Positions 1-8,684 are shown, counted from the first letter of the stretch. The stretch: DNA of 64,000 bases from Guptibacillus algicola (GCF_020171805.1 NZ_JAIVAF010000006.1:1-64000); one strand, 5' to 3'. A program made the numbers and translations. The notes: a model not told the origin generated them from the letters alone.

Positions 1-37
1 CGTTCGTCCTGAGCCAGGATCAAACTCTCCGATAGAA
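1..37 (-). rRNA. 16S ribosomal RNA, 5' end only
   Basis: The reverse complement reads through the universal 5' end of bacterial 16S rRNA (AGAGTTTGATCCTGGCTCAG followed by GACGAACG). Only the first ~37 nt lie in the window; the rRNA gene runs off the left edge. The exact mature 5' end is inferred from Bacillus 16S and may differ by a few bases. Confidence 0.95.
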
Positions 38-90
38 AGTTCAATCTAGCTTTAAAACTTGTTGTTTCCGTAGAAACAATTTCTTGCATG

Positions 91-116
91 GCGTTTCGTT
101 CAGTTTTCAAAGATCG
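91..116 (-). promoter_or_regulatory. rrn leader boxA-like antitermination site
   Basis: On the minus strand the leader contains GATCTTTGAAAACTGAACG, close to the boxA region found before Bacillus rRNA genes, about 55-80 nt upstream of mature 16S. It would bind the NusB/S10 antitermination complex; role inferred from position and similarity. Confidence 0.6.
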
Positions 117-178
117 ATTGTGATTCTAGTAAACTATCATTTTGCCTTACTCGTTTGTTTTGCCGAGTGACAACTTCT

Positions 179-207
179 ACTTTAACAGCAACGTTGTAAT
201 GTGTCAA
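179..207 (-). promoter_or_regulatory. rrn promoter P2
   Basis: Minus strand TTGACA (202-207), exactly 17 bp, then TAAAGT (179-184). Consensus sigma-A spacing just upstream of the boxA leader; it would drive the 16S-23S-5S operon leaving the window. Confidence 0.75.
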
Positions 208-263
208 CACTTTTTTATAATTTATAAAATTGGTTGGCGTCGCTTTTCGAAGTGACAAGTAAT

Positions 264-292
264 ATCTTACCACGGGCTCAAAACATCGTCAA
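264..292 (-). promoter_or_regulatory. rrn promoter P1
   Basis: Minus strand TTGACG (287-292), 17 bp, TAAGAT (264-269). Together with P2 it forms the tandem promoter arrangement usual for Bacillus rRNA operons. Confidence 0.7.
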
Positions 293-301
293 TAACTTAT
301 T

Positions 302-330
302 CTAAAAAAATCTCCCACTTCTATGGGAGA
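302..330 (-). terminator. Terminator of the K+ transporter gene
   Basis: Minus strand stem TCTCCCA/TGGGAGA with a 6-nt loop followed by seven Us, 5 bp after the transporter stop codon. It separates the transporter from the codirectional rrn promoters. Confidence 0.85.
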
Positions 331-334
331 TGGT

Positions 335-1654
335 TCAGCCTGTATACAGTTCTTCCTCAGGGTACCTTATTTTAGAGACTTTCTTTGAGGCGAGACTAAA
401 TGCAAGGGTTAAGGGACCAAGCTTACCGATCATCATCAAGAAGATTAAGGTTACTTTTCCTATTTCGTTTAAATCGCCTGTTAATCCCATCGAAAGCCCT
501 ACAGTTCCGAACGCAGAAACAACCTCAAACAGAATAGGTAAGAAAGGGGCACGTTGTGTTAAGTCTAATAAAAACACGCCCGTAAGCACAACTCCTGATG
601 AGATAACCGTTATTGCTAGCGCTTTTACTACTATTGAGAAAGGTACTGTTTTATGAAAAACAGTGATTTCATTTTTACCTTTTAAGAACGTGTTAACTGA
701 TAGAATCATTGCGATAAAGGTTGTTAACTTAATTCCTCCACCGGTCGAACCACTCCCCGCACCAATAAACATAAGGATAATCATAAAAAATAAAGACGTT
801 TCTTCCATACTAGTAATATCGATAGAATTAAAACCTGCAGTTCTTGGGGTAACAGCTTGAAAGAATGCTGCCCAAACTTTACCCATCATATCTAATGAAC
901 CCAATGTCGCTTTGTTATTCCATTCCAATAACAAAATAACCACGAACGCAATGATATTGATCGCAACAGTACCGACAATCATAAGCTTTGTATGGAGAGA
1001 AAACTCTCGAAAGTGCTTTTTATTCTTCAAATCGACCAACACTGTAAAGCCTATTCCTCCAAGAATGAACAACATCGTGATCACAAGGTTTACGATAGGA
1101 TCAGAAACATACGTTGTAAGGCTGTCTGTCCATATTGAAAACCCAGCATTATTGTAAGCTGATATAGAATGAAAAATTGCTGCATACATTCCTTCACTAA
1201 TCCCGAGTTCTGGAATCCACCTAATAAAAAGGAATAAAGCTCCTACCGCTTCAATGAAGAGTGAAAATAGCAAAAGGCTCTGGACCAGCTTAATAATTCC
1301 CCCCATCTTCCCTTGATTCAGCGATTGCATGATTAATAATCGTTGAGAGACGCCTATCTTTTTCCCTATTAAAATGAAGACAAGAGCAGCAAACGTCATA
1401 ATGCCAAGGCCACCTACTTGAATGAGCAATAGAATGATTATTTGCCCAAACGTCGTATAGGTCGTTCCTGTATCAACGACAGCAAGACCAGTAACTGTAA
1501 TAGCCGAAACTGCTGTAAACCATGCATCCGTCCAGGTAATTGACGTTGTAGTAGACTGGGGCAACTTTAGCAAAATCATTCCTACGGTACTCACCACGAT
1601 AAAAATGAGCAAGAGTGTACGTGGTGGGTTGAGTAATGACTTTAACGGGTTCAT
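335..1654 (-). CDS. ktrB: KtrB/TrkH-family potassium transporter, membrane subunit
   Basis: A 439-residue polytopic membrane protein that forms the K+-conducting subunit of a Ktr system, normally gated by a cytoplasmic RCK subunit (KtrA/KtrC), which is not encoded nearby. The sequence shows the repeated M1-P-M2 architecture with filter loops at about residues 53-59 (AITVTGL), 168-174 (AYNNAGF) and 272-278 (PRTAGFN). Length fits KtrB/KtrD (~440-450) rather than TrkH (~480). It is a single gene between a terminator and the CHY-finger gene. KtrB and KtrD cannot be separated from sequence alone; a monocistronic ktrB-like gene without ktrA would better resemble KtrD. Confidence 0.88.
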   Translation of the reverse strand: MNPLKSLLNPPRTLLLIFIVVSTVGMILLKLPQSTTTSITWTDAWFTAVSAITVTGLAVVDTGTTYTTFGQIIILLLIQVGGLGIMTFAALVFILIGKKIGVSQRLLIMQSLNQGKMGGIIKLVQSLLLFSLFIEAVGALFLFIRWIPELGISEGMYAAIFHSISAYNNAGFSIWTDSLTTYVSDPIVNLVITMLFILGGIGFTVLVDLKNKKHFREFSLHTKLMIVGTVAINIIAFVVILLLEWNNKATLGSLDMMGKVWAAFFQAVTPRTAGFNSIDITSMEETSLFFMIILMFIGAGSGSTGGGIKLTTFIAMILSVNTFLKGKNEITVFHKTVPFSIVVKALAITVISSGVVLTGVFLLDLTQRAPFLPILFEVVSAFGTVGLSMGLTGDLNEIGKVTLIFLMMIGKLGPLTLAFSLASKKVSKIRYPEEELYTG

Positions 1655-1733
1655 TAAGCTTCCCTTCTTTCGATAAGTAACCCTATTAACTTAAACGTAG
1701 AGTTAGTATAAAAACTGTAAAGTACAGGTGAAG

Positions 1734-2057
1734 CTACATTTGAAAATATAAATGGTGATGAAGCGAGCATTTATCGTTGAAGGTCGCACCACAAGATAAG
1801 CAAGTTGAACCACAGGTAAGATATTGGTGAATCGAGAACTCCGTGTTACACTTTCCGCATAAAATCGCTAACTCATCAAACTTCTCTGGTGGCCATCGTA
1901 TTATGTCGTGATCAGCCGTCTCTTCATGGCACGTTATACACGGAAAGTAAGAGTTACAACAATAGAATTTGATCGCAATGATGTCTTTTTCACTATGGTA
2001 ATGCTCACATCTTGTTTCTTGATCAATCGGTTTCCCCTTTATTTCTAAGTCCATCAA
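1734..2057 (-). CDS. CHY-type zinc finger protein
   Basis: A 107-residue cytoplasmic protein rich in Cys and His: C18, H20 (CEHYHS), paired CC then CxxC-H (residues ~33-44), CxxC (~67-70), and CxxC ~82-89 with a His-rich tail. This spacing fits the CHY zinc-finger fold, which binds three zinc ions; in bacteria its function is unknown. Two methionines open the frame; the second is equally possible. A ribosome binding site (GGGAGGAGTAATTT) precedes the first ATG. It stands alone between ktrB and a 490-bp gap. Confidence 0.8.
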   Translation of the reverse strand: MMDLEIKGKPIDQETRCEHYHSEKDIIAIKFYCCNSYFPCITCHEETADHDIIRWPPEKFDELAILCGKCNTEFSIHQYLTCGSTCLSCGATFNDKCSLHHHLYFQM

Positions 2058-2550
2058 ATTACTCCTCCCATCACTATTTCAACAATTGCCATGTTGAAAG
2101 AATATCAATAACAATCACTTGGAAGTTCAAACATAATTTCTCGTTAATGATGATCATGATTTTGTTTCAACGGACGTATTGTTTATATGTTCCATAACAG
2201 GGTAATTTATTTAATGGATTTCTGCATCAGTTTGTTGCGAGTTTTGCACGCTGCGGAACTTGTGAAACACCTTTACTACTTCTCCTTCTATCAAAATTCC
2301 GCCGAAAGAACTCGCATTTCTGCTACACCCTATCAAAGTGGCTATCATACTAAAACTCTCGACTGCCGAAGGAACTTTTTTATAACTTTATAGTATCCCT
2401 TCCCCGAAAGCAATCATTAATAAAAAGGATTAAAGAATGCTATCGGCTTACCTTCATATATGATTTTGTTTTATTAAGAGGATATTTTCACTAGTTGAAG
2501 AACAATCCATTTAAGCAATCAAAATTAGGGAGATAAATGGGGGATTTGTG
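2058..2550. other. Long intergenic region before the PAS kinase
   Basis: About 490 bp without a convincing gene. Short frames on the plus strand lack ribosome binding sites and family resemblance. It holds a sigma-B-like promoter (2181-2205) and two near-repeats, GCCGAAAGAACTCG (~2291) and GCCGAAGGAACTTTTTT (~2363), the second ending in a U-run. It could encode a small RNA or a long 5' leader for the kinase. Confidence 0.4.
2181..2205 (+). promoter_or_regulatory. Candidate sigma-B promoter
   Basis: GTTTAT, 13 bp, GGGTAA, near the general-stress consensus GTTTAA-N13/14-GGGTAT. It points toward the kinase gene 350 bp downstream. Similarity only; no transcription evidence. Confidence 0.35.
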
Positions 2551-3621
2551 ATGGAAAAGAAAAGCGCATTAGACATAAACAATCTTAAGCTAATCTTTCA
2601 CCATATATCAGATCTTGTTTTTCTCATCAGAGTTGTGGATCTACAGCATTATGAGATCGAAGCAATCAATGAGGGGTACTTAGGAAATTACCAAACAACG
2701 AAAGAAGATATATCAGGAAAACGAATCGAGGAGTTTCTAGGTGTCGATCAAGGGATTAAAGCAATTCGACGTTTTCAAGAAGCAATCATCCGGAGAGAGA
2801 CCTTGCAATTTGAAGAAGCCTATACCTTTCCAGAGCAAGGCTACCGCATGTTTGATATTACCCTCGTTCCTATTATAGAAGGAAACACTGTTGCTAACCT
2901 AATCGGGACTGCAAAAGATATAACGGAAAAGCGGATTAACGAAGAACAGCTCGTTCAATCTGAGAAGCTTTCCGTAGTTGGTCAGCTAGCTGCTGGAATT
3001 GCGCATGAATTGAAAAATCCACTCACTTCACTCAAAGGCTTTTTAAAGTTAATAGATTTTGAGAATAAAAACCCAGACATTGAGCGCTATATAAAAGTGA
3101 TGGATACGGAGTTCACTCGAATCGAGCAGATTATCGAGGAATTTTTAGTGTTAGCAAAGCCTAATAAAATCAATTTCTGCCACCATCGTATCGATGACAT
3201 TATTGAAGAAGTGATCGAATTACTAAACGCTCAGGCAAATATGGAATCGATTGTATTAACTACAGAATATCCCGATACACTCCCACAGGTTTATTGCGAA
3301 AGCAATCAATTAAAACAGGTGTTTATTAACATTATCAAAAACGCTATAGAAGCAAGCGATGATGGTGGGAACATCACAATCAGCATCAACACTAGCGGAG
3401 AACATATACAAGTATCAATTAGAGATCATGGCGAGGGAATTTCAAAGGAAGATATCAATAAACTCGGCTCACCTTTCTACACTACAAAGAAACATGGTAC
3501 TGGCCTTGGGTTAGCAATTTGCAAAAGAATAATCGAAAAACATAAAGGACAGCTGGTAATAGACAGTTCAATCGGTCATGGAACCGAAATAACAGTTATC
3601 CTACCAATCAATTTTACTTAA
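2551..3621 (+). CDS. PAS-domain sensor histidine kinase (sporulation-kinase-like)
   Basis: A 356-residue soluble histidine kinase. One PAS domain spans about residues 10-127 and ends in the typical DITEKR junction; the HisKA domain follows with phospho-acceptor H152 in GIAHELKNPLTS; the HATPase domain carries the N-box (IINIIKNAIEAS), G1 (DHGEGI) and G2 (GTGLGL). No membrane segment. The H-box and architecture resemble the sporulation/phosphorelay kinases KinA/KinE of Bacillus, so it may feed Spo0F; this is inference. ATG 2551 is preferred over the GTG just before it because the AGGGAGA-type site is better spaced. No response regulator is adjacent. Confidence 0.85.
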   Translation: MEKKSALDINNLKLIFHHISDLVFLIRVVDLQHYEIEAINEGYLGNYQTTKEDISGKRIEEFLGVDQGIKAIRRFQEAIIRRETLQFEEAYTFPEQGYRMFDITLVPIIEGNTVANLIGTAKDITEKRINEEQLVQSEKLSVVGQLAAGIAHELKNPLTSLKGFLKLIDFENKNPDIERYIKVMDTEFTRIEQIIEEFLVLAKPNKINFCHHRIDDIIEEVIELLNAQANMESIVLTTEYPDTLPQVYCESNQLKQVFINIIKNAIEASDDGGNITISINTSGEHIQVSIRDHGEGISKEDINKLGSPFYTTKKHGTGLGLAICKRIIEKHKGQLVIDSSIGHGTEITVILPINFT

Positions 3622-3623
3622 TA

Positions 3624-3675
3624 AAAAACACCCCCTTAGGTCGTTATCACGATACGACTCAGGTGGTGTTTTTCT
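3624..3675 (+). terminator. Terminator shared by the kinase and the hydrolase
   Basis: Long interrupted stem ACACCCCCTT-AGGTCGT / ACGACTC-AGGTGGTGT flanked by A-run and T-run, lying between converging genes; it can act in both directions. Confidence 0.8.
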
Positions 3676-3688
3676 ACCTTTTCATGTA

Positions 3689-4576
3689 TTAAAACGATCG
3701 AGGGGTGTTTTCAATAGACGTAAGATCTTCCTGTGCAGCTAACCACCCACGAATATCACTTATGACTTCCGTAGGCTTTTGCCAATGAAGAACATGCCCT
3801 GCATCTTCAATTGCACTAATTCGACACTCACTCTTAATCGCACTTCGCATTGAATCCACCGCATCAACTCTCACTGGTTCTGCTTCTTCTGGTAAAGTAC
3901 CTCTTAACAAATAAACTGGTACAGTGATGTCTTTAAACAATTTGCTCGAGGGTTCATTGTAGAGCGCTTTCATAATCGCTCGCGCAGTTTCCTCTCTCGT
4001 TCTCATTCTTACACCGCCGCCATCTGCAGTCATGTCAGCCCGAACCATTTTTTGTAATGCCTCAGACCACCTTCCTACTTCCTCTTTCTTCTTCTCTTCA
4101 TATTTCGTAATAGATTTAAAATTAGAATCATTGATCCAATTAGAGATGTTTTGAAGATGCTCATCAAGATTTGTTGAAGGCTCGTCAGAAGGACAAATGT
4201 AGCCGCCATCCAACATCACGATTCCTTTAACATCTTCCTTATACAAGCTTGCGTAATGAACAGCAATTGCTGCTCCCCATGAGTGACCTAGCATATAAAC
4301 TGGGCTAGAACATACTTTAGTTATGATCGCATTGAGCCATTCCGAAAAGGGTTTGAAGAGATAGGAGTTCTCATCCATAAACGCATCCGTTTTTCCATGA
4401 CCAGGTAAGTCAAAAGCAATTAAATGAAATTGATCTTGTAACTCTTCTGCTACCTCAATAAAACCTAACGCATTGTTGGTTAATCCATGCATGCATACAA
4501 CCGGAGGATTTTCAGGGTTCCCCCACTTTACTCCATGAATGGATTGGCCATCCAGAGTGATTTCGAATTCTTTCAT
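3689..4576 (-). CDS. Alpha/beta-fold hydrolase
   Basis: A 295-residue serine hydrolase. It shows the oxyanion motif HGLT (~30), the nucleophile elbow GHSWG (Ser ~98), an acid after strand 6, and the catalytic His in the AGHVLHWQKP segment near 262. A lid insertion spans about 125-200. The family includes esterases, lactonases and epoxide hydrolases, and the substrate is not evident. The gene diverges from the downstream GNAT gene with ~120 bp between them. Confidence 0.85.
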   Translation of the reverse strand: MKEFEITLDGQSIHGVKWGNPENPPVVCMHGLTNNALGFIEVAEELQDQFHLIAFDLPGHGKTDAFMDENSYLFKPFSEWLNAIITKVCSSPVYMLGHSWGAAIAVHYASLYKEDVKGIVMLDGGYICPSDEPSTNLDEHLQNISNWINDSNFKSITKYEEKKKEEVGRWSEALQKMVRADMTADGGGVRMRTREETARAIMKALYNEPSSKLFKDITVPVYLLRGTLPEEAEPVRVDAVDSMRSAIKSECRISAIEDAGHVLHWQKPTEVISDIRGWLAAQEDLTSIENTPRSF

Positions 4577-4700
4577 CTTAACCTTCCTTTCATACTTCCC
4601 CTCCTAAACCTATTTCGACTGAGAGGGAATTATCCCCTTTATGTAGAAAACAAATTAAGGAATATGCACTATTTGAGACTTATTTTTATGGAGGACAATT

Positions 4701-5222
4701 ATGAAAATACGAAAAGCTGTGGTAGAAGATTCGACTGATATTGCAAGGGTTCATGTGAACAGCTGGCGCACAACATACCAGGGCATTGTACCTAGCATCT
4801 TTCTAGAATCACTCGATATGAAAGTTCGAGAAGCCCGCTGGAAGAAAGGACTAGAAGCAGGAAATAGTATATTTGTAGCAGAAAATAACAAAAACGAAAT
4901 TGTCGGTTTTGCGAATGGTGGGAAAAATCGAAGTGAAGAGCTTCCATATGATGGGGAACTTTACGCGATTTATCTATTAGAAAGTGCGCATCGAAAGGGA
5001 GCTGGTAAGCAACTCTTTTGCAATGTAGCAAAGGAACTTAAGGATGAAGGATTCCACTCTATGCTTGTCTGGGTGCTTAACGGAAATCCCGCTGATCAGT
5101 TTTATCTTCATTTCAATCCTTCCGTTGTTACGGAAAAGGAGATTTCGATTGGAGGGGAGATGCTTCTAGAAACAGCGTATGGTTGGAACGAGATCGATGA
5201 TATTTTAACAGTTTGTCCTTAA
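4701..5222 (+). CDS. GNAT-family N-acetyltransferase
   Basis: A 173-residue GNAT protein. The acetyl-CoA loop is seen as HRKGAGKQLF (~98-107) after strand 4 (GELYAIYLL), and the alpha4/beta6 end reads YGWNEID. The N-terminal MKIRKA...DIARVHVNSWRTTYQGI is typical of a widely distributed Bacillus GNAT group. The acceptor is unknown. ATG 4701 follows GGAGGACAATT. It is followed immediately by a strong bidirectional terminator. Confidence 0.85.
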   Translation: MKIRKAVVEDSTDIARVHVNSWRTTYQGIVPSIFLESLDMKVREARWKKGLEAGNSIFVAENNKNEIVGFANGGKNRSEELPYDGELYAIYLLESAHRKGAGKQLFCNVAKELKDEGFHSMLVWVLNGNPADQFYLHFNPSVVTEKEISIGGEMLLETAYGWNEIDDILTVCP

Positions 5223-5258
5223 AAGAAAGAAGGTCGCAATACAATGCGACCTTCTTTC
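5221..5258 (+). terminator. Bidirectional terminator between GNAT and aminotransferase
   Basis: Perfect stem AGAAAGAAGGTCGCA/TGCGACCTTCTTTCT with a 6-nt loop, between converging genes. Confidence 0.9.
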
Positions 5259-5264
5259 TGCCTA

Positions 5265-6449
5265 TCACCCAAACATATCTAGCTTTTCAATGCGATGAAC
5301 CGCTTCTATCAATCTAGCTTCAGAGGTATTCAGTCCAGCTCTGACATAGCCTTCGCCATACTCCCCGAATCCATTTCCAGGCGCTACCACTACCTTTGCC
5401 TCTTCTAATAGATAATCCGCAAACTCCTCAGAGGTAAATGAGTCTGGAACTTTCAACCAGGAGAAGAATGATCCAGCGGGCGCCTTAACGTCCCAGCCTA
5501 TTCCTCTTAACCCTTCAATTAAGACGCTTCTTCTTCTTTCATAGGTTTGAGCCAACTCTTCTACGCATTTTTGAGAACCTAAAAGCGCTTCTGCCGCAGC
5601 TTCTTGTATCCCACTAAACAAACTCACATACAGGTGGTCCTGTAAAAGATTAATGCTTTCAATGACAGATCGGTTTCCAATCGCAAAGCCCACTCGCCAT
5701 CCAGCCATATTAAAGGTTTTGGACATCGTATAAATTTCGACCCCTACATCTTTTGCTCCCTCTACTTCTAAAAAACTGATCGGTCGATTTCCATCAAAGC
5801 CAATGGCGCCATAAGCAAAATCATGAACTACACAGAAGTCATGTTGATTTGCGAGCTTGATCGTATCTTTAAAAAACGACTCTGTTGCTTGCGCACCTGT
5901 AGGGTTGTTCGGATAGTTCAAAAACATGAGCTTTGCTTTCTCAAAATCTTCCTCAGAAATCGCATCATAGTCTGGCAAAAAATCATTTTCATCTAATAAT
6001 GGCATGGGATGCATTTCCGCCTCGGCCATCGCTACTCCAGACCAATAATCTGGATAGCCAGGATCAGGCATTAAAGCTTTGTCACCTTTGTTTAATAGAC
6101 ATTGACTAACCTCTACCAATCCAGCTTTCCCACCGAACAACACAGCAACTTCCTGTTCAGGATCTACAGTTACATCAAACTCTCGCTTATAGTAATCCGC
6201 CACTGCTTGTTTAAGAAAAGGTTGTCCTCTAAAAGGAGGATATTTATGAAACTCTGGTTTTTCAGCAGCAGACTGTAGAGACTGAATAATGTGCTCTGGT
6301 GTTGGTTGGTCGGGATTGCCCTGTCCTAAATTAATGATATCGTGACCAGCTTCTTTAAATTGATTCACTTTGCCAGCTAGCTTTGCGAAAAATTGTTCCG
6401 GTAATCTTTTTATTGCGTCAGATTGCTCAAACTGTTTCAAACAACTCAC
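5265..6449 (-). CDS. mtnE: PLP-dependent aminotransferase, MtnE-like
   Basis: A 394-residue class I aminotransferase. PLP-binding features are the NNPTG loop (181-185), the D210/Y213 pair and Schiff-base lysine K244 in YTMSKTFNMAGWRVGF. From recall it matches B. subtilis MtnE closely (N-terminal FEQS, INLGQGNPDQPTPEHI, GGKAGLVE, DPGYPDYWSG), the enzyme that transaminates 2-oxo-4-methylthiobutanoate to methionine in the salvage pathway. Other mtn genes are not in the window and no SAM riboswitch is visible upstream, so a general aromatic or branched aminotransferase remains possible. Confidence 0.75.
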   Translation of the reverse strand: MSCLKQFEQSDAIKRLPEQFFAKLAGKVNQFKEAGHDIINLGQGNPDQPTPEHIIQSLQSAAEKPEFHKYPPFRGQPFLKQAVADYYKREFDVTVDPEQEVAVLFGGKAGLVEVSQCLLNKGDKALMPDPGYPDYWSGVAMAEAEMHPMPLLDENDFLPDYDAISEEDFEKAKLMFLNYPNNPTGAQATESFFKDTIKLANQHDFCVVHDFAYGAIGFDGNRPISFLEVEGAKDVGVEIYTMSKTFNMAGWRVGFAIGNRSVIESINLLQDHLYVSLFSGIQEAAAEALLGSQKCVEELAQTYERRRSVLIEGLRGIGWDVKAPAGSFFSWLKVPDSFTSEEFADYLLEEAKVVVAPGNGFGEYGEGYVRAGLNTSEARLIEAVHRIEKLDMFG

Positions 6450-6572
6450 ATCCCATTTATAATTTTCTATAAATTCTAGTAATTCATGTTATCTTGAATA
6501 CACGCTTATGTAAAGGCTTGTCGACGAAAGATTCCCTTAGTGCATTTGTCGCCTTTCATATAGTACAGATGC

Positions 6573-6604
6573 GAATTAAAAAAAGAGGCGTTCTTCGCCT
6601 CTTT
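6573..6604 (-). terminator. Terminator of the YmaF-like gene
   Basis: Minus strand stem AAGAGGCG/CGCCTCTT followed by a U-run, overlapping the stop region of the YmaF-like gene. Confidence 0.85.
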
Positions 6605-6935
6605 ACCAATTAGGTGGATAGTATCCTAAAGGCAGACTTGTTCTGCCATAAAAAGAGTGTTCGTGCTTAGTATGTGAAAAAGTTTCACCATCAAACTCAT
6701 GATAATGCCCTCCTCTAGATAGAGGGATCGGTGGCCCTGTTTTCAAACTATACCGATGCTGATGGTCATTGACCAGCGTTACTCCTTCCAATCTATGAAC
6801 GTGTTCATCACGATCACACCCGTTTGCCGGGAAGCTAAATCCTACGACACTATGTTCATGTTCCTCTTTTTCTGAAGTCGTCGTTTTATAATGATGAGTA
6901 TGCGCAAAAGGTAGTTGAGTGATTCCTTTGTTCAT
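6603..6935 (-). CDS. YmaF-family histidine-rich protein
   Basis: A 110-residue protein with many His residues in repeated HxH settings (AHTHHY, EEHEHS, DEHVHR, DHQHRY, GGHYHEF, KHEHSF), the hallmark of the YmaF family. The family is found in spore formers and has no assigned function; a metal-binding or spore-associated role is plausible. No signal peptide or membrane segment. Ribosome binding site GGAAGAGGTGTC precedes the ATG. Monocistronic. Confidence 0.8.
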   Translation of the reverse strand: MNKGITQLPFAHTHHYKTTTSEKEEHEHSVVGFSFPANGCDRDEHVHRLEGVTLVNDHQHRYSLKTGPPIPLSRGGHYHEFDGETFSHTKHEHSFYGRTSLPLGYYPPNW

Positions 6936-7039
6936 TCATCTGACACCTCTTCCATTTTTCTTTTTTTAGAAGGGGAAAAAGCTTCTAAACTAGAAAGAAG
7001 ATTAAGTACATCTATCATATGAATAGAAAGAGGTGACTT

Positions 7040-7768
7040 ATGCATTCATCCTTAAATGTATACGGCCATCGTGGGTCTGCGGGCACACATCCTGAGAATA
7101 CACTCGTCTCTTTTAAAGCAGCTGAAAGAGCTTGCGTTAACGGAATCGAATGTGATGTACAACTATCTAAAGATGGCATTCCAGTAGTTATTCACGACGA
7201 AAAAGTAGATCGAACAACTAATGGCGTCGGGTGGGTAAAAGATTATAGCTATGAGGATTTATGCAAACTTGATGCTGGTGGGAAGCATTCGAAAAGATAT
7301 CAAGGTGAACGGATTCCTACCCTAGAAGAAGTGTTAACTTGGCTCTCGACGACCTCTCTACTCATTAATATCGAATTAAAAACTGGTTATCTTCCTTACC
7401 CAGGTATTGAAGAAAAAGTAAATTCTCTTTTGAATAAGTATCATCTAACCGATCGGTCGGTTATTTCTTCGTTCAATCATTATAGTGTGAAACGTATTTA
7501 TGAGCTGAACAATTCTATTGAGACGGCTATCCTCCTCAGAGATAAAATCGTACATCCGTGGGAATACATGAAAAGCATCGGAGCAAGTAGTATCCATATT
7601 GAGTATCAAGTTTTAGATGAATACCTTATGGAGCAAACAACAAAACGTAAAATCCCTGTCAGAGTTTTCACAGTAAATACAATTGAACAGATGCGAAAAC
7701 TTGATGGAATGGGGTGCGATGGAATCTTTACGGATTATCCAACACTTGCTGTTAACAGCGATCGGTAA
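7040..7768 (+). CDS. Glycerophosphodiester phosphodiesterase
   Basis: A 242-residue GDPD TIM-barrel enzyme that hydrolyses deacylated phospholipids to glycerol-3-phosphate and an alcohol. Catalytic and metal residues are visible: HRGSAGTHPENT (H10), ECDVQLSKDGIPVVIHD (E38, D40, H53) and an ELKTG strand carrying the third carboxylate. There is no signal peptide, so it resembles the cytoplasmic Bacillus enzymes rather than secreted GlpQ. AGAGGTGACTT lies before the ATG. Confidence 0.9.
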   Translation: MHSSLNVYGHRGSAGTHPENTLVSFKAAERACVNGIECDVQLSKDGIPVVIHDEKVDRTTNGVGWVKDYSYEDLCKLDAGGKHSKRYQGERIPTLEEVLTWLSTTSLLINIELKTGYLPYPGIEEKVNSLLNKYHLTDRSVISSFNHYSVKRIYELNNSIETAILLRDKIVHPWEYMKSIGASSIHIEYQVLDEYLMEQTTKRKIPVRVFTVNTIEQMRKLDGMGCDGIFTDYPTLAVNSDR

Positions 7769-7877
7769 GGGCTACAGGGCGAATTCACTAAAAATGTGCG
7801 TTAGCCTACTTCCGCTTCACCCAATGACGACATAGGTTAATACTGAAACAAAGAAAACTACGAAGGGGTCGTTTTAT

Positions 7878-7967
7878 ATGGGTGGATATGGATACAACCA
7901 GGGGTTTGCTCTAATCGTCGTGCTGTTTATTTTGCTAATTATCATCGGAGCATCTTGGCTATACTAA
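7878..7967 (+). CDS. YjcZ-family small sporulation protein
   Basis: A 29-codon gene below most ORF cutoffs. The peptide begins MGGYGYNQGFALIVVLF and ends GASWLY, a single membrane helix behind a Gly/Tyr/Asn head. This is the YjcZ/YhaI-type family of ~25-40-residue peptides common in Bacillus spore formers, and expressed in sporulation. AAGGGG sits 8 nt before the ATG and a strong terminator follows 5 bp after the stop, so the unit is self-contained. Confidence 0.85.
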   Translation: MGGYGYNQGFALIVVLFILLIIIGASWLY

Positions 7968-7971
7968 TTAA

Positions 7972-8012
7972 CTAAAAAAACAAGCCGGCTTAGTGCTGGC
8001 TTGTTTTTATAT
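7972..8012 (+). terminator. Bidirectional terminator
   Basis: Stem AAAACAAGCCGGC/TGCTGGCTTGTTTT with A- and T-runs on both sides, between the converging YjcZ and YtxH-like genes. Confidence 0.9.
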
Positions 8013-8026
8013 GATCGAGCATTTGT

Positions 8027-8533
8027 TTAGTTAGTTCTTGGGTTAGCTGTCATACTTCCTGGTGTGCGTGTTTCACCGCCTGGAATGTTTGTTGTTGATT
8101 CAGAAGAAGTGCTTTCAGAATCAGTTACTTCTTGTCCAGCTTCTTTTACTTTAGAACCAATTTCCTGAATATCTTCCCCAGCTTCTTTCGCAGAAGATAT
8201 TACTTCGCTGGAGTCCTCTTTCACTTGATTAACTTGGTCCACAACCTCTTCGTTTACTTTCTCATATAGCGATTGAGCATCATTAACTGCTTCCTTCAAC
8301 ACTTCAGATGCTGAATTAATGCGCTCCATCCAGTCGTTCTTGAATTCAGAAGGATTTTCTTTTACATTCGTATAGAATCCTTTTGAAGAATCAACCGCAC
8401 TACCAGTCGCTCTTTTCACCTTTTGTCTAGTTGTTGAATCTAGCATCGCGACTGCTCCACCAACAATCGCTCCAACTACGATTCCCTTCATTAACTTACT
8501 GTTCTTTTCTTCCTTCACAGTTGTCGTTTGCAT
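8027..8533 (-). CDS. YtxH-like general-stress protein
   Basis: A 168-residue protein: a glycine-rich single membrane helix near residues 15-32 (GIVVGAIVGGAVAML), a basic patch, then a long amphipathic coiled coil rich in E/K/V (about 40-135) and a disordered Ser/Thr/Pro tail. This architecture is that of YtxH-domain proteins, often under sigma-B or sigma-H in Bacillus. Function unknown. GGAGGAAGAACTC precedes the ATG. Single gene. Confidence 0.7.
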   Translation of the reverse strand: MQTTTVKEEKNSKLMKGIVVGAIVGGAVAMLDSTTRQKVKRATGSAVDSSKGFYTNVKENPSEFKNDWMERINSASEVLKEAVNDAQSLYEKVNEEVVDQVNQVKEDSSEVISSAKEAGEDIQEIGSKVKEAGQEVTDSESTSSESTTNIPGGETRTPGSMTANPRTN

Positions 8534-8638
8534 GAGTTCTTCCTCCTATATAACGAAATTATTTCCTAACTGTTGACTCTAGTTCTGTCATTCCCTTTCC
8601 ATCAAAAGCTAAACTAACTTGTTAGAAACAAAAATAAC

Positions 8639-8667
8639 TTCGCTTTCCGAAAGTCCTCTGTTATAAT
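8639..8667 (+). promoter_or_regulatory. Promoter of the queF operon
   Basis: Perfect TATAAT (8662-8667) 18 bp before the start of the preQ1 aptamer, with a weak TTCGCT -35 at 17 bp. Transcription would start near 8674 and produce a very short leader made almost wholly of the riboswitch. Confidence 0.6.
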
Positions 8668-8684
8668 AGACTGCGTTATATTAG

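Noticed and set aside
2012-2393. Two plus-strand frames in the 2058-2550 gap
   Set aside because: No ribosome binding sites, Cys/His/Tyr-rich random composition, no family resemblance.
6450-6572. SAM riboswitch upstream of the MtnE-like gene
   Set aside because: No S-box core sequences on the minus strand and too little space before the YmaF-type terminator.
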